From: Oribacterium sp.
GTDB taxonomy: Bacteria; Bacillota_A; Clostridia; Lachnospirales; Lachnospiraceae
Reading direction: 5' to 3'
Assembly (NCBI GenBank): GCA_017940955.1
Contig: JAGAXP010000190.1
Coordinates: 1-54,647 of the forward strand
Length of the DNA: 54,647 bases
Shown piece by piece: positions 1-8,706 of the stretch (position 1 is the stretch's first letter; each line of letters starts with the position of its first letter). The translations under genes were made by a program, and so were the position numbers. Below the pieces are notes generated by a model, which was given only the letters and a program-made list of their open reading frames with translations, did not search any database and was not told where the DNA came from.

Positions 1-1
1 A

Positions 2-148
2 ACAGCTGCTGAGTCCAGGATCCGTGACACAGATATGGCTAAGGAGATTTCAGCTTACACCAAGAACAATATCCTTAATCAGGCTGCACAGTCCATGCTT
101 GCACAGGCAAATCAGTCACCTCAGGGTGTTCTTTCACTTCTCGGTTAA
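2..148 (+). CDS. Flagellin, C-terminal end (partial)
   Basis: The window opens inside this gene; the last 48 codons are present and end in TAA at 146-148. The translated end contains [20 protein letters not shown] and finishes QGVLSLLG, which is the typical C-terminal D0 helix of bacterial flagellin, the filament subunit exported through the flagellar type III system. The region packs in the filament core. The glycosyltransferase cluster that follows makes it likely that this flagellin is a glycosylation target; that link is inferred from position only. A strong terminator lies 30 bp downstream. Confidence 0.93.
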   Translation, partial: TAAESRIRDTDMAKEISAYTKNNILNQAAQSMLAQANQSPQGVLSLLG

Positions 149-177
149 TATTTCTAAGCGTATTATATGCAATTATG

Positions 178-207
178 AGAGGAGAGCTTCGGCTCTTCTC
201 TTTTTTT
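178..207 (+). terminator. Rho-independent terminator of the flagellin gene
   Basis: A 10-bp stem (AGAGGAGAGC with GCTCTTCTCT, one G-U pair) closes on a TTCG tetraloop and is followed by a run of seven T. It sits 30 bp after the flagellin stop codon. Confidence 0.93.
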
Positions 208-267
208 ACAGAAAATCAGTGATGATATTTTTTATAAAACTTAACGACAAAAAGAGATCTATATATG

Positions 268-296
268 ATTATTATTTAAATAAACCTTGGCGATAT
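268..296 (+). promoter_or_regulatory. Weak sigma-28-like promoter candidate
   Basis: GGCGATAT at 289-296 matches the -10 of the repeated flagellar-type motif of this window, but the expected -35 position (ATTATTAT) matches CTTATAAA poorly. It lies 40 bp before the glycosyltransferase start. Tentative. Confidence 0.3.
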
Positions 297-336
297 AGAT
301 TATAAATATAAGATTTTAGAAGAAGTGAGCATACCA

Positions 337-1632
337 ATGGGAAAAGAAAGAAAGATCAGATTGTCACAGACCATGATAGTAAAAAATGAAGAAGATAATA
401 TAGAATCTGCCTTGTCCTGGGGTAGAGATATAGTTTTTGAACAGATCGTGGTAGACACAGGATCTACAGACCGTACTGTGGCAATAGCAAAAAAATCTGG
501 TGCAAAGGTAGTATATTTTGACTGGATAGATGACTTTGCTGCTGCCAAGAACCATGCTATAGAAGAGTGCAAAGGTGACTGGATAGCCATCCTTGATGCT
601 GATGAGTATTTTTCGGAGGAAGATAGCGGAAAACTTATGGGGATAATCGAAAAGGCCGATAAAGAAGGGTATTGCGCCATTGAAACAGGCTGGGTAAATG
701 TAGATGGTAAGGGTGGAGTTATAGACAGATATACCCAGATAAGGATCATCAAAAATAATAAGGACTTACGATACAAAAGACGTATACATGAAATCCTTGA
801 TTTTAAACCGGGACAAATGGCATACGACGCATCCAAGGATCTTAATATCATACATACCGGATATATAGAGGAGGTTGCCCATAGTAAAAATAAAAGAGAG
901 CGTAATTTAAAATTACTTTTAAAAGAACTGGAAGTGAACAGAAATGATCCGGAGATACTAGGATATATCGCTGACGATTATGCCTTTGATGATAATGATA
1001 AAGCCATTTACTATTACCGGGAAGCTATTAATCAGCTCCCCAAAAAGGTAGATAGGAAGGATGCAAGGACAGCTACAACCTTTACAAAGCTTATCATACT
1101 TTTAAGTCTGGAAAACAGAACCTCGGAAGTCAAGGATATATGCAGTATTGCAGAAGAAAAAATGCCTGATAACAGTAATTTCATCTACTATACCGGATTA
1201 TACTTTTATAATATCAAAGATTATAAAACAGCAGCAGGTTACTATAGGGAGGCCTTTGAAAAATTTAAAGCACAAAACGGAAAGTATTCGGAATTATGGG
1301 CAGATAAGCTGGCTCTTGCATACGCTCAATATGGACATATATTTCTGGAAACCGGAGATATAAAGGGGGCAGTAGCAGTAGAAGGCAGCGTATTAAGAAG
1401 TAATAAAAAAGAGTATTTAGCGCTTAAAACATTGCTTAAAGCTTTTTCTCTTTCAAAGGTTCCGGATCATATGGTGATAGATTATCTGGAAAAAGTATAT
1501 GATCTTTCACAGCCTTTGGACAAGCTTTTGCTGTATAAGGCCTCCGTGGAATCGGATTTGGGAGGAGTAAAAGAGCATATATACAACTTACTTGATGACA
1601 AAGAAAAAGCAGTTATATCAAAAAGTGTGTGA
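337..1632 (+). CDS. Family 2 glycosyltransferase with C-terminal TPR-like repeats
   Basis: The 431-residue product begins with a GT-A fold family 2 domain (about residues 8-200). It shows the SQTMIVKNEEDNI start, VVDTGSTDRT nucleotide-sugar loop and DxD-type ILDADEYF motif near residue 87. The remainder (about 205-420) is helical with TPR-like patterns such as FIYYTGLYFYNIKDYKTA. Cytoplasmic enzymes of this GT2-TPR type (SunS-like) glycosylate protein acceptors, the TPR part binding the acceptor; immediate linkage to flagellin suggests a flagellin glycosyltransferase. I chose ATG 337; an in-frame GTG at 325 would add four residues, and neither has a strong ribosome binding site. The stop codon lies inside a terminator hairpin. 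Acceptor and sugar are inferred. Confidence 0.85.
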   Translation: MGKERKIRLSQTMIVKNEEDNIESALSWGRDIVFEQIVVDTGSTDRTVAIAKKSGAKVVYFDWIDDFAAAKNHAIEECKGDWIAILDADEYFSEEDSGKLMGIIEKADKEGYCAIETGWVNVDGKGGVIDRYTQIRIIKNNKDLRYKRRIHEILDFKPGQMAYDASKDLNIIHTGYIEEVAHSKNKRERNLKLLLKELEVNRNDPEILGYIADDYAFDDNDKAIYYYREAINQLPKKVDRKDARTATTFTKLIILLSLENRTSEVKDICSIAEEKMPDNSNFIYYTGLYFYNIKDYKTAAGYYREAFEKFKAQNGKYSELWADKLALAYAQYGHIFLETGDIKGAVAVEGSVLRSNKKEYLALKTLLKAFSLSKVPDHMVIDYLEKVYDLSQPLDKLLLYKASVESDLGGVKEHIYNLLDDKEKAVISKSV

Positions 1633-1649
1633 CGATCGTCACACACTTT
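1622..1649 (+). terminator. Palindromic terminator overlapping the stop codon
   Basis: A perfect 14-bp-arm palindrome (AAAGTGTGTGACGA and its complement) spans the TGA of the upstream gene and is followed by AT-rich sequence. It lies between convergent genes and could end transcripts from both sides; the T tract is weak. Confidence 0.7.
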
Positions 1650-1711
1650 AAATATATTGATCTTAGATTTTTTTCCATAAACTATAGAGGATGTTCTCGT
1701 AAGAAGTATGC

Positions 1712-3769
1712 CTAATCATCAAAGTCCTTAAGTATCATTACCGGTTTTTTATGATAACTTAGATAATGAGCATAAGGACTTGGGTTACCGGCGTAAGCAT
1801 CGACACTATCAAGATCGATATCCGATATATCATCGGAAAACATACCCCAGCCTTCTTTTTTAAAGCATTGGACTACATTGATGAATCTAGCATAAAGCTT
1901 ACTTCCGCCATGACATGAAGGAGAATCAAGAACCTCCTTCATGTTGGAGGATATAAGCCAGATTACATGAAGTCTGTCCGATGATGCTTTTAGAAGCTCC
2001 AAGGAAGAACGGATCTTTTCCAAGGCTTTTTCTCCGTAAATAGCCATAGGTGCCACATTTGAATAGTAAAGAATCGTCTTCTTTTCTTTATGAGAGGCAG
2101 TACCGGCTTCATATTCCTTCATATAATCTTCAACTGTTATCTTCGTATCCCAATAAGCTTCATCCGTCTCCCCTTCAGAGAAGCTGATCAATGCTTTTAT
2201 ATATTCTTCCTTCAGTCTTTCTGTAGGGAGATATATTTTATCTGCATGAAGTACTACAGGGGTTTTTGCAGTAAAGTTCAGTCCATAAGCTGATTTTGCG
2301 TCATCTGAATTGAATTCCTTTATGTCATACATGGGAACATAAATGAGTTCATCCGTACATTTCAAAAGCTCCTCACTGTAGAATGCGGAATGTACACTCA
2401 TGGCAGGATTGATGTAATCATAGGGGCACTGGATATATATACGTTTCGGATGTCGTTTACTAAGGTCATATTCATTATATAGGGTTATGGGGATATCATA
2501 TCCTTCTGTTATATAATGGGTTTTTAAAACATCACCATTTATTGCCGTATCAAAATAAGAAATGGGAATAACAAACACATCTGTACCGGCTTTTTCATGC
2601 TCCTTTTTATAGAAGTATGAGAAGTTTTTCCAGTATTCAGGTCCGAGAGTCAGAAATACAACCTCATCCTTATCGGTGCCACTGCCAGAAATACCAAAGT
2701 TAAGCTTCAACATATCAACCTGCGCCTGTAATCCGCCATATATTTCCGGGGCTGAAGCGATCATGCTCTCTATTTTTTGAATTTTATTTACTATAGCTTC
2801 GGTCTGTTGTTTCTTTTCTTCACGCAGTCTGCTTCCTAAAGACAATTCCTGACTGTTCCATTTATAATCCCAGGATTTCCATCCGTATTTTTCAGTAAGA
2901 ACTTTTTCCTGTTTTGAGTAACATGGATAATCATGTGCTCCTCCGGTACGGTTAACCTTCATGTAATCTCCATAATGAGCTTTGAGGATGGGATCATATG
3001 CAACAGGGATGGGAATGGTAGTATTTTCAAAGGGGACACGCATCATCCGATCACAAAACTTCTTATCCCAAAAGCAGGAGCGGTATTCAATCCATGCTGC
3101 CATAAAGCATACCTTGTCAGCATCATTTCTCTTGACCTCAGTTATGGAGTCCTCGGCAAGCTTACGAAGCTGTTTGTGAACGGGTTTACTGTAGTCGATC
3201 TTTACTTCACATATCTTTTCAACAGAAGAAATCAGTTCTTTACACTCATCATCAAGCTTTACCTGAGCCATATTGGCTACCTGCATATACATCCCGGCAC
3301 GAGCACGACGTTCTTCTTCCAATTCCGGGTCTTTATACATATAGTCCAGTATAAATATGTCCAATCCTGCAGAGTAGGGAAATCCATGAAAGTATTCCAT
3401 GAATTCTGTATCGAATCGTATACGGTCTGTATTGACAATTCGTGCAAATGCTTCATTCCAGTCATCTCTTTCATGCCAATTTAGAATGGAATAGTTTTCA
3501 GGAAGCTCATGGGCATGCTCTAAAAACAGTTCATAATCCTCTCTCAGCATGCATATATCGAGATCATCATCCCAGGGGATGAAGCCACTATGGCGCACAG
3601 CGCCTATCAGAGTTCCGCAATCACCATAATACTTTATATTATATTTTTGACAAAGAGTATCCACATCTTCAAGAACCTGAAGCTGAGCAGCCCAGCAACG
3701 CTTCATCATACTTGTAACAAAGAAGCCCTCCCGGACCTCGTCTTCGAAAAAACTATCAGGAAATATCAT
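1712..3769 (-). CDS. LicD-family protein fused to a second, CDP-glycerol-transferase-like domain
   Basis: The 685-residue product has an N-terminal LicD/nucleotidyltransferase-fold domain (about 20-300). Evidence is YGDCGTLIGAVRHSGFIPWD and the catalytic-type DDDLD at about 67-71. LicD proteins transfer phosphocholine or similar phospho-substituents to surface glycans. A linker with coiled-coil character follows, then a domain from about 378 to the end that resembles CDP-glycerol glycerophosphotransferase-like proteins (VVFLTLGPEYWKNFSYFYKK; YIQCPYDY; LHADKIYLPTERLKEEYI). That second assignment is weaker. The combination suggests phospho-modification of a glycan, here perhaps the flagellin glycan. 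The start has GGAAGGAT ten bases upstream. It faces the GT2-TPR gene and is followed on the same strand by a glycosyltransferase relic upstream of it. Confidence 0.8.
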   Translation of the reverse strand: MIFPDSFFEDEVREGFFVTSMMKRCWAAQLQVLEDVDTLCQKYNIKYYGDCGTLIGAVRHSGFIPWDDDLDICMLREDYELFLEHAHELPENYSILNWHERDDWNEAFARIVNTDRIRFDTEFMEYFHGFPYSAGLDIFILDYMYKDPELEEERRARAGMYMQVANMAQVKLDDECKELISSVEKICEVKIDYSKPVHKQLRKLAEDSITEVKRNDADKVCFMAAWIEYRSCFWDKKFCDRMMRVPFENTTIPIPVAYDPILKAHYGDYMKVNRTGGAHDYPCYSKQEKVLTEKYGWKSWDYKWNSQELSLGSRLREEKKQQTEAIVNKIQKIESMIASAPEIYGGLQAQVDMLKLNFGISGSGTDKDEVVFLTLGPEYWKNFSYFYKKEHEKAGTDVFVIPISYFDTAINGDVLKTHYITEGYDIPITLYNEYDLSKRHPKRIYIQCPYDYINPAMSVHSAFYSEELLKCTDELIYVPMYDIKEFNSDDAKSAYGLNFTAKTPVVLHADKIYLPTERLKEEYIKALISFSEGETDEAYWDTKITVEDYMKEYEAGTASHKEKKTILYYSNVAPMAIYGEKALEKIRSSLELLKASSDRLHVIWLISSNMKEVLDSPSCHGGSKLYARFINVVQCFKKEGWGMFSDDISDIDLDSVDAYAGNPSPYAHYLSYHKKPVMILKDFDD

Positions 3770-3847
3770 ATTGGTTATTATCCTTCCTGTTTGGGTACGA
3801 TTGTGATAAATATATCTACATCTAAAATCATTATGTAATTTTATTTT

Positions 3848-4018
3848 AATGATTATTTACAATCTCAATAATTTCTTTAACGCTCACTTTAAAAGTATAT
3901 CTATAGTCAAACCTGAGAATATCTAACAGATTACCGTTAGAATCTTTATATTGCTTAAAAGCTGCAAAATATCTATATTTGCAAAGAATGTTTTTATATT
4001 AAGATGAAAAACTTTCAT
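3848..4018 (-). pseudogene. Internally deleted relic of a CgeB-like glycosyltransferase
   Basis: Translating the minus strand from ATG at 4018 gives MKVFHLNIKTFFANIDIL, nearly identical to the start of the intact gene at 14915-16135. A frame change then leads into AAFKQYKDSNGN and FDYRY, and the reading jumps directly to TFKVSVKEIIEIV followed by TAA. That end matches the C-terminus of the same paralogue (TFNVRVKEIIDLV). About 340 internal codons are missing and one frameshift is present. The ribosome binding site (CGGAG) before the ATG survives. This is a dead copy created by internal deletion. Confidence 0.85.
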
Positions 4019-4038
4019 GATGCTCCGTAATAGTTAAT

Positions 4039-5172
4039 TTAGATGTATTTAGTTAATAGTTTCTCTAAATTTTGTTTAAAAACGTCATATGTAAAAGTGG
4101 CTTCGTAGGTTTTTCTGCCAGCTAATCTTAAGAAATCAAGATTATCATTATTGTCGATGATTATTTTAAGAATTTCTGATAACCTTTGAGAGTTACACAC
4201 TGGGAAAACGAAACCGTTTTTCATTGTTTCAATATGCTTAGCAACCCCACATCCTTCGGTACAAACAACTACTTTACCTTTCATGAGTCCTTCCACCGCA
4301 ACGGCGCTCATTGTCTCTTCCTTAGAAGTTACGACAATCGAATCCACCGTATCCAACAATTTTAAAAATTCATTGTGATTCATAGTATCTATGAATCTGG
4401 TATTGGGTAACTTTGATGCAATTTCTTTAACTAAATTGGCGTATTCATTTTCATGATTATGATGAGTTTGGCCAACAATGATGAACTCAGATTTCCCGGT
4501 ATAGTTTTCTGGAAGACTTATAATGGCTTGTAAAAGTATTTCAGGGGCCTTATTATAATCTAAAATTCCAGCCCATAAAAATATGGTTTTATCAGAGGAT
4601 CGTTTATAAGAAGCTTTCTGATCTTCTATACATATATTGAATAGTGTAGAATCTAAGTTCAGATATTTTCTAATATGATTTGAACATACTTCGCTTACTG
4701 CAAGAATTCTTAAACCGGAGGATTTTGGGATATCTGTACAATACTTATCTTTGAATAAATAGGAACTCTCATGTATCCACCAGAAAATACGTCTGGTGTC
4801 GAAGGATAAGTACCTTACAAATGGAGCCATGGGTAGAGTATTAACAAAAATATATTTGAAGTCTCTGACCAATTCATTTACCCATTCTGCTGATTCGGCC
4901 GGACTCATTCCACAAATGACAGGGACGTTGATTTTTATATAATCATCTATAAGATTGCCCTCAGATAAGGAATAAACAATAGGTTGATACTTAAGATCAA
5001 TTAGTGCTTTAGCCAGCATATACAGTTGAATAGGTGCACCGCTTAGTGTTAGTTCGTGTGAGATGAGAAGGACTCCTTCAGGGTGTTCAGTAGTATCTGC
5101 TAATATCAGAGGGGGTAAATGTATTGAAACATCATCTCTGTCAATTCTTTTAATATAATTTGAAATATTCAT
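4039..5172 (-). CDS. Family 4 glycosyltransferase
   Basis: The 377-residue product is a GT-B fold enzyme of family GT4. The N-terminal domain has LLISHELTLSGAPIQLYMLA, the acceptor-side glycine/serine loop. The C-terminal domain carries IFLWAGILDYNKAPEILLQA, EFIIVGQ and the EX7E-type signature EETMSAVAVEGL that contacts the nucleotide sugar, then the KNGFVFPV loop. It acts in the cytoplasm on an activated sugar. It lies 25 bp after the fusion protein at 5198-6928 on the same strand, so the two probably share a transcript from the promoter at 6972-7000. ATG 5172 is chosen because GAGG lies upstream; TTG at 5181 is too close to it. Confidence 0.88.
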   Translation of the reverse strand: MNISNYIKRIDRDDVSIHLPPLILADTTEHPEGVLLISHELTLSGAPIQLYMLAKALIDLKYQPIVYSLSEGNLIDDYIKINVPVICGMSPAESAEWVNELVRDFKYIFVNTLPMAPFVRYLSFDTRRIFWWIHESSYLFKDKYCTDIPKSSGLRILAVSEVCSNHIRKYLNLDSTLFNICIEDQKASYKRSSDKTIFLWAGILDYNKAPEILLQAIISLPENYTGKSEFIIVGQTHHNHENEYANLVKEIASKLPNTRFIDTMNHNEFLKLLDTVDSIVVTSKEETMSAVAVEGLMKGKVVVCTEGCGVAKHIETMKNGFVFPVCNSQRLSEILKIIIDNNDNLDFLRLAGRKTYEATFTYDVFKQNLEKLLTKYI

Positions 5173-5197
5173 TATAAACAAAATCCTCGATGTGAAT

Positions 5198-6928
5198 TTA
5201 AGACTTTGGTGTTGCTCTGACTAAATATTGATAAGCATCAAATTGTTCTTTCGGTGCCATTCCGTTTATTGATAACAGCTGATTGAAAAAATCTTTATAG
5301 GAATCAGTTGATTCTTTAGGTGATACGCTTGCCTCTACATGAGAAATCTCGTATCCGGCTCTGTCAAACATGCCATATATTTCATGTAGTGTGAAAAATC
5401 GCAGATGTGTGTTATCAAGAATACCGGCATCCTGATAAGTGAAAAATCCATGCAATAAACCGTATATTATTGACGCATTCATTAAGTTAGGAATACTTGA
5501 TATGATATAACCATTAGTTTTTAGATTATTTTTTACAGACACAAGAATGTTTTCAGGATATCTTAAATGTTCAAGAACATCTGGGAACAAAATAATATCA
5601 TATTTTTTATTAAGTGACATGGTCTCTATATCTCCGGAGATTATATCAAAACGGTTATTTCCCAATGAAGCTATATTATCTACTATTTCAATACCGCTGA
5701 CCGATGCATTTGGAAAGTTGTACTTGATTTTTGCAAGTGTTTCACCTAAACCACATCCGACTTCCAAAACGCTGAATTCATCAGACGATTTAAAGTTAAT
5801 TAAACTTATAACGTCAAGACGTGCATGGGTATAATAGTCGTCATAAAACCCCCATTTGTTTTTAAACTTCTCTCGGTTGGTGTAGTATATGTCAGTATAA
5901 TGTCTGATATTCTTTCCGAAACTTCTTGATCCAAAATGATATATATAGCTATTATGGCAGAGGATACATTTATAGCTATTCTGCATAATCCTAAGACCAT
6001 AATCATTGTCTTCGAAATTACCTGGAGTATATAGTTCATCAAGTAAACCAACCATATTTAGACACTTACGCTTAATGAGCATGGCAAACATGACCAGAAA
6101 AGTTTTTTCTTCATACGGATTTACGTCAGGAACATTGATGCCTGTTCCAAAGTGAATATAATCTTCAACTGTATCATAATGTCCTCCAACAATCTGACCA
6201 TTTGCGGCATAATTTGTGACTGCTCCTGTCGCACCTACATTTTCACCATTGTATAACCCTATTCTTAGCCAAAAGAGTGAATTTGGAAGTAGAATTGTGT
6301 CATTGTTGAGCAGGAAGATATCATTATCCGCATTTGCTGCGTTAATACCCTGATTACATCCTGCAGGAAAACCTACATTCTCAGAGTTTTTAATAAGGAT
6401 TATATCTTGTTGTTCTGATAACCATTCAACACTTCCGTCATTAGATGCGTTATCAATCACAATGATTTCATAGCACTGTGAATAACAGGTAGTACGGATA
6501 CTTTCAATACAAGCCTTTGTATAATCCAAGGTGTTATATGACAGGATTACAAAGGATACCCTTTTTGCAAATACTAAAGATGAAATATCTGTATTCTTAA
6601 GCAGTTGTTCTAAGGTGTTACGATCTTCATCAATGCCTGAATTTATACAATGATACAAAGCATTTTCGTAGGAAAGATAAGCTTGTATTTTATTTCTTGT
6701 ACTGTAATAATTTCCCAAAAGTAAATATAACTCATAATTGTACGGATTAAGTTTTAATCCTCCTCTGATGAATTCAAACATAGAATCATATTTACCATAG
6801 TGCTCCATTATGGTTGCACCAATAATACAGGATGAATCGGTAGGTTTTTTATTCTCTGTATGATAAATGAACTGTTTTAATGCTTCATCCCAAAGATTGT
6901 TTTCTATTAATTCTAAAATAGCATTCAT
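5198..6928 (-). CDS. TPR - GT2 glycosyltransferase - SAM methyltransferase fusion
   Basis: This 576-residue protein joins three modules. Residues 1-105 form a TPR-like helical region (NPYNYELYLLLGNYYSTRNK). Residues about 123-345 are a rhamnosyltransferase-like GT2 domain with VSFVILSYNT, NVGFPAGCNQG, the LLNNDT metal site and TPGNFEDNDYG. Residues about 385-530 are a class I methyltransferase with glycine-rich motif VLEVGCGLGE, acidic VSGIEIVD and post-motif ILFPDVLEHL. Such fusions probably add a sugar to a protein-linked glycan and methylate it. The start has a strong GGGGTGAT site. A sigma-28-like promoter lies 44 bp upstream, supporting flagellar co-regulation and flagellin as the acceptor (inference). 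Confidence 0.9.
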   Translation of the reverse strand: MNAILELIENNLWDEALKQFIYHTENKKPTDSSCIIGATIMEHYGKYDSMFEFIRGGLKLNPYNYELYLLLGNYYSTRNKIQAYLSYENALYHCINSGIDEDRNTLEQLLKNTDISSLVFAKRVSFVILSYNTLDYTKACIESIRTTCYSQCYEIIVIDNASNDGSVEWLSEQQDIILIKNSENVGFPAGCNQGINAANADNDIFLLNNDTILLPNSLFWLRIGLYNGENVGATGAVTNYAANGQIVGGHYDTVEDYIHFGTGINVPDVNPYEEKTFLVMFAMLIKRKCLNMVGLLDELYTPGNFEDNDYGLRIMQNSYKCILCHNSYIYHFGSRSFGKNIRHYTDIYYTNREKFKNKWGFYDDYYTHARLDVISLINFKSSDEFSVLEVGCGLGETLAKIKYNFPNASVSGIEIVDNIASLGNNRFDIISGDIETMSLNKKYDIILFPDVLEHLRYPENILVSVKNNLKTNGYIISSIPNLMNASIIYGLLHGFFTYQDAGILDNTHLRFFTLHEIYGMFDRAGYEISHVEASVSPKESTDSYKDFFNQLLSINGMAPKEQFDAYQYLVRATPKS

Positions 6929-6971
6929 TAAAAAATCACCCCCTAAAACATTAATTCATCCATAATAAGTA

Positions 6972-7000
6972 ATATCGTTTAAAATTGAAGGATTTATAAG
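6972..7000 (-). promoter_or_regulatory. Sigma-28-like promoter for the glycosyltransferase operon
   Basis: On the minus strand: CTTATAAA, 15 bases, then CGATAT. The same layout recurs upstream of several motility and glycosyltransferase genes in the window. TAAA and CGATAT are the core of SigD/FliA promoters, though the spacer here is one or two bases shorter than the textbook one. Confidence 0.7.
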
Positions 7001-7065
7001 GGTGAGTTGATAAAAGAGCTACTTTGTTACCAGACAAGAAAATACTGTTTCATGTTTCTTCTGTG

Positions 7066-7095
7066 TACCTATAGTCGGAATATAGAAGATATAAC
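7066..7095 (+). repeat. Degenerate copy of the 30-bp GTCGGAA dyad element
   Basis: CTATAGTCGGAATATAGA matches the core of the dyads at 12946 and 17466, but the right arm is degraded. The stretch after it (ATTTATGTTGTGTAAAGG) also resembles the sequence following the 17466 copy (GTTTATGTTGTGTTATGG). The 7001-7303 gap otherwise holds no gene I can support. Confidence 0.6.
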
Positions 7096-7303
7096 AACGA
7101 TTTATGTTGTGTAAAGGTTTATGAAAAAAACGCATGATGGTTTAGTAATCTTTTGTTAAAAGAAACCTGGTCTGATGATATACTAAAATTGTTTGAAGAA
7201 TGCGCACTTAATAAACAGAAATCAAGTGCGACTAAAGTAATGTGAATTTAGATGATAAAGAATCCTATGTGATATTTTGACAGCTATGAAAGAAGAGAAT
7301 GAG

Positions 7304-8347
7304 ATGATCAGGAATAATAATAAATTGGTTTCCGTTATAGTGCCTTGTTTTAATTGTTCATCGTCCTTAGAACGTTGTTGGAACTCCATAAAAAGACAGA
7401 GTCTGGGGCTGGACTCTATTGAGATTATTTTTGTGGATGATGCATCCGATGACAATAACAAAACTTGGAATCAATTGCTAAAAATTGAAAAGGAAGCTCC
7501 TGATTCTGTGAGCATACTTCATCTTGAGCATAATATGCGTCAGGGTGGAGCAAGAAACATAGCACTTTCCTATATAAGTGGAAAATATTTTTTATTTCTT
7601 GATTCTGATGACACACTTAATGAAAATGCATGTAAAACACTGTGTCAAAAAGCGGAAGAGTCAAATGCTGACATGGTATTATTTAATTGCATGTATTGTG
7701 ATGATAAGGGAAATTTAATTCCCAGAACTGTTTATAAAGAAGCAATGTCGCTGAATCTTGAAGTAGAAGATATAAGGCGAAAAGCTCTTTTGGGAGAAGG
7801 TTTAACCTATGGCTGTGTAGATAAATTATATAGAACTGATTTTTATAAATCAGTCGGAAGCCTGTTTCCGGAACATATGATTTATGAAGAACCACTCTTT
7901 GTATATCCGCTGTTCTTATATGCTGGACGTGTCGAGATACTTCCGGATTATTTTTATAACTATTATATACATCCGAATTCAACTGTGACAAATACAGCAT
8001 ATCATCATCGGGGAGATCACCCTGCGGTACAGCTCATGTTACTTGATTGGTTGAAAAAGGATGTGGATTGTTTTTCTAAATTCCGAGATGAAATTATGTT
8101 TTACATCATTTGGTCATCCTTTATAGAAACATTGAATTTTACTAAAAATGACCCAAAAAGTGATACTGCCTATCAGTTTTATGAATATATACGAGCTATT
8201 TTAGTAGCTGAATTTCCGGATTATTCAAAAAATAGATATATTAATCAGAACAATCTTAACGGAATAATTGATTATCTCAATCGACCTATAGATACGAGTG
8301 AGACTTTGGAGAAGCTTATTATACTTGTGAAGAAAACATTTAATTAG
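7304..8347 (+). CDS. Family 2 glycosyltransferase
   Basis: The 347-residue product is a GT-A enzyme of the EpsJ/WcaA kind. It shows VSVIVPCFNCSSSLERCWNS, IIFVDDASDD, the RQGGARNIALSYISGKY segment and the DxD-type FLDSDDTL that binds the metal and nucleotide sugar. The remainder, with EEPLFVYPLFLYAGRVEIL and NYYIHPNSTV, is typical of these proteins. No membrane segment is evident. I chose ATG 7304 because AGAAGAG lies six bases upstream; ATG 7286 and TTG 7277 are in frame but lack a site. It is the only plus-strand transferase in the middle of the island and appears to be a single-gene unit. Confidence 0.87.
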   Translation: MIRNNNKLVSVIVPCFNCSSSLERCWNSIKRQSLGLDSIEIIFVDDASDDNNKTWNQLLKIEKEAPDSVSILHLEHNMRQGGARNIALSYISGKYFLFLDSDDTLNENACKTLCQKAEESNADMVLFNCMYCDDKGNLIPRTVYKEAMSLNLEVEDIRRKALLGEGLTYGCVDKLYRTDFYKSVGSLFPEHMIYEEPLFVYPLFLYAGRVEILPDYFYNYYIHPNSTVTNTAYHHRGDHPAVQLMLLDWLKKDVDCFSKFRDEIMFYIIWSSFIETLNFTKNDPKSDTAYQFYEYIRAILVAEFPDYSKNRYINQNNLNGIIDYLNRPIDTSETLEKLIILVKKTFN

Positions 8348-8439
8348 TAAAGAGGAACAAAACAGGGTTGCAGGTCTCGTCAAGGTAGGCTTGTCATACT
8401 CTTTAATTGTGTATTGCAATACCGCTTTTCTGATGTATT

Positions 8440-8470
8440 GAAAATATAGTAGAAATCTAGACAAAGGGAA
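8440..8470 (+). repeat. Degraded copy of the GTCGGAA dyad element
   Basis: The stretch GATGTATTGAAAATATAGTA and the following TCTAGACAAAGGGAATTAAG align with the copy at 12940-12980 (TATGTATTGAACATATAGTC, TTTAGACAATATGAATTAAG). The core GTCGGAA is mutated to GTAGAAA. No sigma-28-like site lies next to this copy. Confidence 0.5.
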
Positions 8471-8592
8471 TTAAGGGTCTTTTGAAAATGAATAAAATGC
8501 TAAGCTGTAAAAATATGACTTAAGAGGTTTAATTATAATGCTTTAAAAAGGTCGGAATTTCTTGAAAAATATAAGAGGTTTATAAGTAAAAT

Positions 8593-8706
8593 ATGAATTA
8601 TAAAGAAGCTGGATTATTTAACAGCTATAAATACAGAAATGATATGATGCAATATGGCGTATCGTCTATTTTTGATGGAGTAAACTCTATTAAAGATTTA
8701 GTTTGA
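8593..8706 (+). CDS. Possible small protein or gene fragment (37 aa)
   Basis: ATG at 8593 opens 37 codons ending TGA at 8704-8706; the product starts MNYKEAGLFNSYKYRND and ends GVNSIKDLV. It overlaps the 3' end of the opposite-strand gene by nine bases. The only Shine-Dalgarno-like sequence (AGAGG) is about 15 bases upstream, which is far. I do not recognise it. It may be a remnant; the 8348-8592 stretch before it holds only the degraded dyad and AT-rich sequence. Confidence 0.25.
   Translation: MNYKEAGLFNSYKYRNDMMQYGVSSIFDGVNSIKDLV

Noticed and set aside
300..851. 183-codon minus-strand open frame opposite the GT2-TPR gene
   Set aside because: It lies entirely over a well-supported transferase gene, has no ribosome binding site and a composition typical of a shadow frame.
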